Part shown: piece after piece, positions 1-8,700 of the stretch
Layout: every line of letters begins with the position of its first letter
Numbering within the stretch: the first letter of the stretch is position 1
DNA from: a virus
Length of the DNA: 26,300 bases
Virus record (IMG/VR): IMGVR_UViG_3300017717_000062
Span: 1-26,300 of that record
Direction: 5' to 3' (one strand)
Program-made: the position numbers and the translations under genes
The notes under the pieces: model-generated
Database searches by the model: none
Told to the model about the DNA's origin: nothing
The model's input: only the letters and a program-made list of their open reading frames with translations

Positions 1-246
1 AGGTCCACGTACGACGTTTACATCTTCATCAAATTGTAGCCAACGTTCTGGGCTATCTGTGTATTTAAAAATGCTTTGTCTAGAAGTATTAGACAAAGTA
101 AGGGTATCAGAGTTGTCTGTAACAGGCACTAAACGCCCGCTTTCAAGGTTTACATCAGTTGCAGTTGTAGCTAATTCGTCCTTTAAAAGTCTAGACGAAA
201 GTTTAGGAGCAAGACCCCCGAATGTTTTAAGTTTAATATAGGCCAT
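1..246 (-). CDS. Probable tail nozzle/tubular protein, N-terminal 82 residues (partial)
   Basis: The minus strand is open without a stop from the ATG at 246 to the window edge, giving 82 residues that begin MAYIKLKTFGGLAPKLSSRL. The opening (a basic/hydrophobic stretch, FGGLAPK, then a segment reading ELATTATDVNLESGRLVPV) is the pattern I know from podovirus tail proteins of the nozzle or tail-tube-B kind, whose first residues read roughly 'GG..P......A..A.NV.L.SG.L.P'. Such proteins close the distal end of the short tail. The gene starts 7 bp after the lysozyme stop, and its Shine-Dalgarno sequence is weak, so translation may be coupled to the lysozyme. In T7 the nozzle gene sits beside the adaptor gene; here it follows lysis. 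The family call is an inference from a short N-terminus; the reading frame itself is secure. Confidence 0.6.
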   Translation of the reverse strand, partial: MAYIKLKTFGGLAPKLSSRLLKDELATTATDVNLESGRLVPVTDNSDTLTLSNTSRQSIFKYTDSPERWLQFDEDVNVVRGP

Positions 247-253
247 TTTTTCA

Positions 254-706
254 TTATACAGTATTCAGAACTGATTCTTGCAGTTCTCGACTCCTTCTTC
301 CTACTTGGTTAAACCATCTGCTGTCTTCCATTTCAGCTGCCATTTGTTTCCAATCATGTGATCTACATGCTTTTAACATATTACGGAACTTAGAAAGTCT
401 AGTCCCTCCTAGATTAAAACACATATTAACTATTACGTGTTGGATATTTTCGGGCAGGTTGTAAAAGGCTTCTTCTGTACCAAACACATGTATTGCTTCT
501 GCAAGATGCTTATTAAAATCATCTTCGTAGTACATATCTACTACTTCTTGAGATACTTTAGTACCAACTTCCCAGTCATATTCTGGGTCGTTTGGTTGAC
601 ATAGATGGCCTATGCCTAAAGTTTTATAACCTAGGCTATCTTTGTATATTTCTAAGACTTCACCTTCATGGCGTTTAATCTCAGCCTTACACCTTTGTAT
701 ATCCAT
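254..706 (-). CDS. T4-type lysozyme (GH24 endolysin)
   Basis: The protein should cleave the N-acetylmuramic acid-N-acetylglucosamine bond of peptidoglycan and release progeny at lysis. Counting from the ATG at 706 (150 aa), the catalytic triad of the T4 lysozyme family is visible with exact spacing: E14 in KRHEGEV, D23 in IYKDSLGY and T29 in YKTLGIGHL. In T4 lysozyme these are E11, D20 and T26, with the same 9 and 6 residue steps. The frame is open further to an ATG at 757, which would add 17 residues and overlap the upstream holin-like gene by 47 bp. I prefer 706 because it lies just after that gene's stop (713-711) and gives the usual N-terminus. Neither start has a strong Shine-Dalgarno sequence. 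No signal peptide is seen, so export depends on a holin. Confidence 0.9.
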   Translation of the reverse strand: MDIQRCKAEIKRHEGEVLEIYKDSLGYKTLGIGHLCQPNDPEYDWEVGTKVSQEVVDMYYEDDFNKHLAEAIHVFGTEEAFYNLPENIQHVIVNMCFNLGGTRLSKFRNMLKACRSHDWKQMAAEMEDSRWFNQVGRRSRELQESVLNTV

Positions 707-710
707 AGGT

Positions 711-941
711 TTAGGAGAAGAACCTATCAAACCCCGAAGCGACCGCAATAAGTACATATAACCCCACTATTAGTCTAGTAAATTTAGTATCCATAGCATC
801 AAACTTTTTATCACCTTTTTCTAATCTCTGTTCTATGTTCCCATATCTAATAGCGCACTCTCTTTCGTGCGCTTCGAGTTTAGTTATTGTTTCTTTGTTT
901 GATGGCATAAGTCTAAATAGTTTAGTTAACAGAAGCCTCAT
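711..941 (-). CDS. Small holin-like membrane protein (XhlA-like)
   Basis: This 76-residue protein has a charged, probably coiled-coil first part (residues about 13-55, with runs such as AHERECAIRYGNIEQRL) and one hydrophobic segment near the C-terminus (about 56-71, RLIVGLYVLIAVASGF), ending in DRFFS. That plan, helix then a single C-terminal membrane span, is like the XhlA/hemolysin-type holin-associated proteins. The gene lies directly upstream of the lysozyme and overlaps the preceding small gene by 20 bp. Context and topology suggest it opens or primes the inner membrane for lysozyme release. An internal ATG at 908 would drop 11 residues but has no ribosome binding site, whereas GAAG stands 7 nt before the ATG at 941. 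With only one membrane segment it could instead be an antiholin or accessory protein. Confidence 0.6.
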   Translation of the reverse strand: MRLLLTKLFRLMPSNKETITKLEAHERECAIRYGNIEQRLEKGDKKFDAMDTKFTRLIVGLYVLIAVASGFDRFFS

Positions 942-1212
942 CTTTAGCTTCTATAGAATCTTCTAGTACAACTTGTTCTTTCTCAAGAGGTTTTACTTTA
1001 TCTTCTTTTATAGCTTCTTTTAGGCCTTCTGTGATAACTGTTTGAGCAGCTTGGCATTTTTTGATTTGGTAAGAAAGATCGTTTAGTTCGTTTTGTATAC
1101 GAAACAACGTATTAAACTCGTTAGCCACTCTTGGCGTCAAGTCTTGTACGTTATAGTCATCACCATCAAAGTTAATATTTTGTGGTGCTTGTTGTTGATT
1201 ATTCTGTTCCAT
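922..1212 (-). CDS. Small DUF6447-like phage protein
   Basis: This 96-residue soluble protein starts with a Gln/Asn-rich stretch, then has a short motif (residues about 13-27, NINFDGDDYNVQDLTPR) and a helical part rich in Gln and Glu (about 30-75), followed by an acidic/basic tail. The motif order, 'I.FDG..Y...DL' followed by 'IQ..L..L..QI...QAAQ', is the pattern I associate with DUF6447 proteins of marine phages, whose function is unknown to me. An AGGAG box stands 11 nt before the ATG. Upstream is a 48-bp gap, one of the larger gaps in the window; downstream it overlaps the holin-like gene by 20 bp, which ties it to the lysis cassette by position only. Confidence 0.6.
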   Translation of the reverse strand: MEQNNQQQAPQNINFDGDDYNVQDLTPRVANEFNTLFRIQNELNDLSYQIKKCQAAQTVITEGLKEAIKEDKVKPLEKEQVVLEDSIEAKDEASVN

Positions 1213-1260
1213 GGTAATAATTACTCCTTAATTAATAAATTAGTTTTTATTGTATAACCT

Positions 1261-2427
1261 TTATATTTCTGAATCAACCAATACACCGTCTGCGTAGAAG
1301 TTAGACAAAGTTGTTTTTAATGTATAAGTTTTATGTGTTCCAGAATAAACCTCTATAGATGTTATTTCTTCTAAAGTGCCATCTTCTTTCATTAGTTTTT
1401 GTCCTACTGCTAACTGAGCACAATCTACATCATAGTTCTCTTTTGTTTTTGCAGGAGCAACAGAGGCTGCTGTATAGTTTTCTGTGTATAACATATGATC
1501 TTCTGTAGCCATTATGTTATTTATTTTATAAAGATTATCGTGTTCTACTGTCTTAACTTCTAATAAATCTACTAACTCTTTTTGGTTAGTATCTTTGTTC
1601 CATGACCATATTTTAGGTGGTGCTGTATCAATAATATCAGCTATAGTCATGTTGCCTTTTTGTGTAGAGACAAGCATATCTTCATGGATACAGAAACCTC
1701 CAGGACCACCTGGACCTTGGTTTTGTCCTCTGGTAGCTTGAAGCGACAAATGCTGCCCACTTGAACCTGGTCCTGAAATAGGCGTACCACTAGAACCAGC
1801 TCTTACGCTCCATTTTGGGGCTGTACCAGTATAACTACTTAAGCTTCTTGTTCCGCTTCCGCTATTTACAGTAACCGTCCATTGCCATACAGGACTATAG
1901 GTAGATGTACTTATATTTGCATAAGTACCTGATGCTGGTGAATATGAAGCAGGATTCTCTACAGATCCTACAAAACCACCTGATACTACTGAATAATCAC
2001 ATTTAGCTTGAAAGGTTGTACTAGCATGTCCGTCATACCCTACATAAAGAAAAGTAAAAATAGAAGCAGCAGCAGAGGTAAATCCTGTATATCTCATAGC
2101 TATTCTGTCATTAGTGGTGTCATTTTGAAACCCACAATTAAAACCAACTTGTACAAAAGAAGTGCTTGAATGGTTTTGACTCATAGAAGAAGCATTAGGA
2201 CCGTTGCCACCTAGACCTGTTAATTGAAACCAACTATTTTCCCCAGAACCTGGGAAGGCTGCAGAGGAAGCACCATACCATTCACTGAATGCCATAGTAG
2301 CCCCAGAGGATTTTCCTATTAAAGCTCTTATATCAGCATCATTAATAGACGCTTGAGATCCAGATGTGCCACCAGCCTCTACATGAATTTGATTTAAGGA
2401 TATTGCCCCTGAGCTTTGTAAAGGCAT
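1261..2427 (-). CDS. Tail-associated protein with C-terminal Hint (hedgehog/intein-type) domain
   Basis: Three parts are visible in 388 residues. Residues 1-55 (MPLQSSGAISLNQIHVEAGG and on to FSEWYGAS) are a short conserved opening of many marine-phage tail proteins. Residues 56-230 are Ser/Thr/Gly/aromatic-rich and probably beta-structured. After a Gly-rich linker (GQNQGPGGPGGF), residues 246-388 form a Hint fold: nucleophile C246 in CIHEDMLVSTQKGNMTIADI, a block-B-like TEDH at 308-311, and a block-F-like SNFYADGVLVDSEI at the end. Hint domains drive an N-to-S acyl shift that cuts the chain before the Cys. There is no C-terminal His-Asn and no C-extein, so splicing is not expected; self-cleavage or ester/ligation chemistry is. 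The gene starts 4 bp after the upstream stop with no clear Shine-Dalgarno sequence, suggesting coupling. It probably belongs to the distal tail or fibre. Confidence 0.75.
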   Translation of the reverse strand: MPLQSSGAISLNQIHVEAGGTSGSQASINDADIRALIGKSSGATMAFSEWYGASSAAFPGSGENSWFQLTGLGGNGPNASSMSQNHSSTSFVQVGFNCGFQNDTTNDRIAMRYTGFTSAAASIFTFLYVGYDGHASTTFQAKCDYSVVSGGFVGSVENPASYSPASGTYANISTSTYSPVWQWTVTVNSGSGTRSLSSYTGTAPKWSVRAGSSGTPISGPGSSGQHLSLQATRGQNQGPGGPGGFCIHEDMLVSTQKGNMTIADIIDTAPPKIWSWNKDTNQKELVDLLEVKTVEHDNLYKINNIMATEDHMLYTENYTAASVAPAKTKENYDVDCAQLAVGQKLMKEDGTLEEITSIEVYSGTHKTYTLKTTLSNFYADGVLVDSEI

Positions 2428-2431
2428 TTAT

Positions 2432-2716
2432 TTATTCTGCGGGAGCGATAACTCCAACGGCTACTTTATGTGCTACACCAGCTGCTACTTCTTCAATTCT
2501 TGCTAATGTCGATGCTTTATCGTACTTACCATCAGAATCTAAAACTACATTTACATTTCGTGTATGTGTTAGTGCAGGTGAATCAGAAGTAAAAGTAACT
2601 ATAACATCAGTTACATCTACTGTTGTATCAATAGTTTTACCTTCATTGTCTGGATCTGGCATAGAGGTTTTTCTTTTACCAGTGTATGTTTCATCTAATT
2701 TATATGTTATTGCCAT
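2432..2716 (-). CDS. Small tail-region protein, unknown function
   Basis: I do not recognise a named family. The 94-residue product begins MAITYKLDETYTGKRKTS, has a beta-rich middle with alternating hydrophobic residues (VDVTDVIVTFTSDSP, then THTRNVNVVLDSDGKYD) and ends with an Ala/Val-rich, probably helical stretch (TLARIEEVAAGVAHKVAVGV). There is no Cys, signal peptide or membrane segment. An AAAGGAG box 8 nt before the ATG lies inside the end of the fibre gene, and only 2 bp separate the two genes, so high expression together with the fibre is likely. Position between the fibre and the Hint protein suggests a tail structural or assembly role; that is inference from position only. Confidence 0.75.
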   Translation of the reverse strand: MAITYKLDETYTGKRKTSMPDPDNEGKTIDTTVDVTDVIVTFTSDSPALTHTRNVNVVLDSDGKYDKASTLARIEEVAAGVAHKVAVGVIAPAE

Positions 2717-2718
2717 AA

Positions 2719-5700
2719 TTATTCTCCTTTAAAAATTATATCATTTTTTTCTTTAAGTTCATCTATTTGTTTTTGTTGTTCTTTTATAGCTTCAACAAGT
2801 AAAGGTATTAATTTTTCATATTGAAGTCCTTTGAATCCGTCTTGTCTTGTTTTTACTATCTCTGGTAAAACTTCTTCAACTTCTTGTGCAACTAATCCAA
2901 TATCTTTTTTGCCTTCTGCATAAGCAGACTGTTTACTATTCCACTCAAAACTATATCCAGAAAGTTTAGAAAGTTTTTCCAATGGATTTGATATAACAGT
3001 GAGATTATCTTTTAGCCTTATATCAGAGCCTGAGTAAGCTACAATATCCGCTTCCGCTCTAAGATTACCAGTACTGTCAATACCTACAACATTATTAGTA
3101 TTATTTCTGAATACAAATCCACGGTTTGTTCCCGCAGTCATTTTAAAGTACATATTGTAGTCAGAAGTAGTTTCTCCGTCTACTCTTCCGTACGAACCAC
3201 TTGTTCCCATAAAAATTGCATAAGAACCATTTCCTACTGTACCAGTTCCACCCCAGAATCCAATTCCTTGACCGTTACCAGCTTCTATTGTTAAATTTCG
3301 TGCAGCTACTGCTTTATTTTGTGAAGCCCAAGTATAGCCGTCAAGATTATCAGCGTCTAAGCCAGAGCCTGAGCCATCGTTGCCATCATGCCATACCTTT
3401 CTCCAAGTTGGATAAGCACCTTCATTACTATTATAAGTAAACCACATATTACTATTATCATATGCAGTAAGAAGTGAAGAGTATCCTGTTCCTGTGTCTC
3501 TTCTACTTGTGATGTTATACCCAAAGTATGACTGACCATGACTTGAAGGTAATCCTGAAGAGGTACTTGCTTTTACCATTGTTTGGTAGCCAGAAGGCTG
3601 TGACCAAAGAGTTGTACTATTTAAGGTTGTTAAAGAATGTGCATCTAAACCCAATCTAGTTGTACTGCTTGTTACATATGCAGCACCATTTGTTAATTGG
3701 TTATTGTTTGTAGGTATTGTTGGTTTATTTTCTAAAGAATTATAATTAATATGACTTGCTATTTGATCGCCAAAGTTTGCAAGAGTGTAATAGCGAAGAT
3801 ATGCATCATCAGAAGCATATACTCTTGTAATTGTTTCAGTTGTTCTTGCTCCAGAAGTAGTATTAATCCAACCAGTCTGGATATATCCATTACTATCTGT
3901 TCTTACAACTTTATTTACTTCGTTGTTTCTTCCAGTATGTAGTTGTAGTCCATCTAGCAAGTCTGCGTCTAATCCTGAGCCCGAGCCATCATTTCCTGCA
4001 TGCCACATGGTATTACCGTTAGCATATATACCCGTTCTATTAAAGTAGAACCCACCAGATATATTAGTATAGATATGAGCATAAGATGTATTCATTGGTC
4101 CTAGCTGAATATATCCATGTTGTGTATTAAATTGAGCGTAAGTTTGCCCCGAAAATTGTAAATGACCTGAAGTATCCGCATAAAAACCTGATTTATTATT
4201 GTAACTATTACCTGAGTATAAAGAATAGAATCCATTGTTCTCACCTGCGAAAAATGCACCATCTACAAGAATAGACATCTGAGCATTATTTGGATGATCT
4301 CTTATAAATGCAATTTCTCCGCCATTTACTCCAAGTCCGCTATGCCTAGAACCACTAAAGTTCGAACCCATCCAACTTCCGCCTGATGGTACATAGTTAG
4401 CTCCAGAAGCAGGAGCATAGTAAGAACCCTGTTGTCCATCAAGAAGATCAGCATCTAGTCCTGAGCCAGAACCATCGTTAGCAGAATCCCACAAGTTAGC
4501 CCATGCTCTGTAAGTAGTATTCCAACCAGTACGATAGGCAAGACCACCATTCCCACTCGAAGCTTGTTCTGAAGCATAAAGTTGAAACTTAGCTTGTCCT
4601 GATTTAGAAAAACTAAGAGCCGTACCATAAGTATAATATCCTACGGGTCTATTAGAACCGCTATGATTTAAGACCGTATTCCAACTAGCCTCTGTCCCAT
4701 CAATAAATGTATTCCAATCTGCACTAGAAATGTCTGATCCTTGGTGAAGAATTGTGGTATTTGCTGGCTCATAATAAGAACCATGTTGTCCATCAAGTGT
4801 ATCAGCATCTAATCCAGAGCCTGATCCGTCATTACCTGCTGACCAAACTTTAACTAAACCACTGCCTTCATCAATTTGTAATTGACCATTTGTCGTTTTC
4901 TTAATATCCCAGCTAGCCCAGTTTCCGTCTAGGAAACCATAATTACTGCCGTCTCCATATATTTGCCATCTAAACTGACTACCACTATTTTGTCCCAAAA
5001 GACCCATTGTCCCAGTAGTTCCTGATTTGAATAAAATATTGTTTGTATTATTTGTAGTTAATACATGGTTATTGCTGGTAAACTTTAGTAATCCTCCTGT
5101 AGTTTGTATGTCAGAAGATACAGTAATCGTAGACCCTAGTGAAAAATTGTTTGCACCAGCTGCTATACCATCAAGTTTAGTTCCGTCTGCTGCTACATCT
5201 CTTCCATCTACTGTTCCTGATAAAGTAAAGTTACCGCTTCCATCTATTCTTGCAACTTGTCCTGCATTGGCATTACCAAAATAAGTTCCTGCTGTAGATG
5301 CTGCTGATTGTGAGCCGTACCAGTTTAGATATATTCCATTTCCATTGTCTGCATCAATATGTAGATTACCATTTGAGCAGCTAAGTTCTGCTCGTTTATT
5401 GGCTGTAGAACCGTTTAAATATAAAACACCGCTGTCAGTAGTAGTAAGAACTCCGACCTCAACATCCCCATCAAATCGAGAATTACCATAAACTTCAAAT
5501 TTTTGAGTGTTATTAAGATAAGGACCAAATCTTGCAATAGCAGTATAACTGTTTGCTGTGCCTTCAGAGATATCTAGAAATAATGGAAGACCCCCATTAA
5601 GATCTTGTTTTCTGAACCTGTGTCGATATTGACCTGTTACATAGTTACCATCGAACATCAAACCTTCAGTAGTATTGCTTGCCGCAACACTTCCTGTTAT

Positions 5701-8700
5701 TACACGAGCTTCTTCATTAAATCTTGCCTTACCATCAAAAATAACCGTTGGTGCTCTAAAATAGAAATTACCATCAGTATATGGCAGCCAGTTGTCTCCT
5801 GAGCTATGTCCATTACTTAATATAGCTCCTGAAAATGTTAAAGCACCTGTTGCTGAGTCAGTAGCATCACTTCTTAAAAAGGATCCGCTATTAACACCAT
5901 CTAATGTGTCAGCGTCTAGTCCCGATCCACTACCGTCATTGCCAGAACCCCATACAGTTCCTATGTTGGTATTTATTGTTGTTCTTTGTGATTCTCCAGC
6001 TCCTATTACTTGAAAATTCTTTCCTGACTGAAGTGTGTGTACTCTAAAGTGTCCTTGATAATTGTCTAAAGCAAATGATGAGCCACCACCTGTTGGAGCC
6101 CCAAAGTTTATTTCTCCACCTTCATTAGCACTTGTTCCTCCCAGAGTAGGAGTAGCAGCAAATGTAATTCCGCCTGTGGCAGTATCTGCTGCATCACTTC
6201 TTAAAAAGGATCCGCTATTAACACCATCAAGTAGATCGGCATCTAGACCTGAACCAGACCCATCGTTGCCTCCATGCCAAGCAGTGTTACCTTGAATTGT
6301 TGTAGCATAGTTAAGAGCAATTCCTGATACAGCATTATTGGTACTATTTGTGGTAATTTGAAATGGATATCCGCCTGTGTTGTTTAATCTTATTGAATAG
6401 TTTCCACCATCTGCTACATGCCACCATGTTGGGCTATTGGTAACATCAGTTTCTTGTAGTTTAATAATAGCGTTGCCACCAGATAAGACTATAGGATTTG
6501 GTAAACGAGCAGTGTTTATTGTTCCTGCATTTATATTTGAAGCGTTTCTGTAATATGATCCGTGTTGTCCATCTAAAAGATCAGCATCAAGACCAGAACT
6601 TGCACCGTCATTTCCAGCATGCCAAACTGCATTACCATTCACATAAGCAATATTTTGAGATATTTTAAAATCAGGAGTACCAGTCATTAAATGACCTGAA
6701 ACATCAAAACTTATATTATCTGGGCTGCCTTCGTAGTAGCCAATACCGTAGCCTGTATTACCTGCATTGTATTGCCATATAGGTAATATTGAAGAGCTAT
6801 GACCTGTTCCGTATAATCCGCTTGTAACGACTCTACCCGCAGTAATGTCTGGACTTCCTAATATTTGTCCGCCCCCGCTTAAAGTTAAATTGGCATCTAC
6901 AATTACATTGCCATTAAAATAACTAGTGCCATTATTGTAAAAATCATATGAACCATGAACAGAAGTAGCCATTACAGCAAATTTACCTGACGAATGACCA
7001 GTTGCCATACCAATATCACTTGCATTTGTAATATTCTGTGAACCCATATTAAGGACACCAGACATCGTGCCACCAGCTTTTGGTAGTTTGGTAGCTAATG
7101 CTGTTGTAAGTGTTGAGTTATAGTTTGAGTCATCGTTAATAGCTGCTGCAAGTTCGTTTAAAGTATCTAGTGTTCCAGGAGCACCGCCAATTAGAGAAGT
7201 AATTTCTTGTTGTACGAAGGCTGTATTAGCAAGTGCGGTAGTATTGGTACCTGCGGATGCAGTAGCAGTTGTAACATTTTCTAATACTCCAGCATTAGTA
7301 ATTCTTCTTGTTCCACCAACTTTAAAACTACCAACCACATTTACACTACTACTAGTTGCTGTTGAGTTAGAATCGACTAGGAATATTGTATCGCCACCAC
7401 TGTTGTAGACTCTAAAATCAGCATCGTCAAGAGCATCAAAAATAAGTGAGTTGCCCCCAAACTTAAGTCGCACAGCATTACCGCCAGCTCTTGTAAGTTT
7501 TGTACCATCATTTGTTCCATCTGCTTTTAGGAAATGTATATCTTTATCATTAGCTAATGTAATATCGCCTGCAAAGGTGGCATTTTGTGAGCTATTAAGA
7601 GTAAGAGCAGTTGTTGCATTTGTAACAAATTTCATATCGTTATTTGTTACACCTATTCTGTTAGCGTTACTTGTTGATGAATTATCTTCAAGAATTATAA
7701 AAGCATTAGCATCTGTTGATTCAAATTTAGCAACATAATCGTATGGTGTGGAAGTAACAAGAGGAAAGCTTCCAATAGAATTAGAGAATGTGCCAGTATT
7801 AGCAGTAGTTGTAAAAACACCCGCAGAGATAGTTCCAACTGTTATGTTTGGAGACCCAGACAAACCTGTTGCAGTTATGCCTAATGCGTTTATTTCGGAT
7901 TGAGTTTGGTCGGCTGTTGCCCCTGCTTCAATACCATCAAGTTTACTGTGGTCTCCACTTTCAAAAGGGACTGAAGCGGTACCATTAATTGTTAAAGCAT
8001 CTGTTTCTAATGTACCATCAACATCAACATTACCTGATATATCTAAAGAAGCTGCTATTATTTCCCCTTGGACTTGGACTTCTCCTGTTTGCTTTATTCT
8101 AAGTCTTTCTGTTGGTGTTATTGCTGTAGTGGACCCACCTGTGCCTTGAGGATTTGTGAAAAAAACTATTTCACCACTATTTCCAAATTCAATTTGTGAA
8201 GAACCCCCATAATTACCCTGAGTATAAGTGTATGCTGAAGAACCATCAGTAGTTATATTTGTATTAAAGGTTAATCGATGTGATCTTCCACCTGAGTGTA
8301 ATAATTCAAATATTTGTAATGCTCTATCGTTTGTTCCAGCACTGTCATCAATTCTTAAGGCTTCGCTTACCCCATAAGTAGAACCTGGGTTTGTATCGAT
8401 TGTTACTAAACCTGTTACGTCTATGCCTGTTGAGGTTGTGGAAAACTTTTGGTCACCATCATAGTAAAGCTCTACCGCATTATTTTTTTTGGCTTTGACC
8501 ATATTTTTATTGCCAGTAGTACCTCTTAAATATATTGCATCTCCATTAGTATCTAAATATAATCCGCCAGTACCAAGTTCTTTTATATAACTAAAAGAGC
8601 CTGTACTGTAAATTCGTAGGTCATTATTTGTACCAAACCGAGCTTCTACATTGTCTGGGAAAGTAAGACCGTTGGCATCTAGGTAGGCTTCTATCTCATC

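Larger units (their letters stand above)
3337..6616 (-). repeat. Seven dispersed GLDADxLDG repeats inside the fibre gene
   Basis: Seven copies of a roughly 20-residue motif (core NDGSGSGLDADLLDG, variable x in GLDADxLDG = L, T or N) lie at about 6570-6615, 6225-6275, 5897-5945, 4791-4840, 4431-4489, 3945-4000 and 3337-3390. They are separated by unlike shaft segments of about 0.3 to 1.1 kb. Each is usually preceded by a WHAGNDG, WHGGNDG, WDSANDG or WGSGNDG phrase and followed by GSYY or GSFL. They probably mark the joints between repeated beta-structured shaft modules. Confidence 0.85.

Noticed and set aside
1213-1260. Regulatory element in the 48-bp gap after the Hint gene
   Set aside because: It holds only AT-rich sequence and the AGGAG of the next gene; no clear hairpin or promoter.
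1261-2427. Protein-splicing intein in the 388-aa protein
   Set aside because: There is no C-terminal His-Asn and no C-extein after the Hint domain, so splicing is not possible within this chain.
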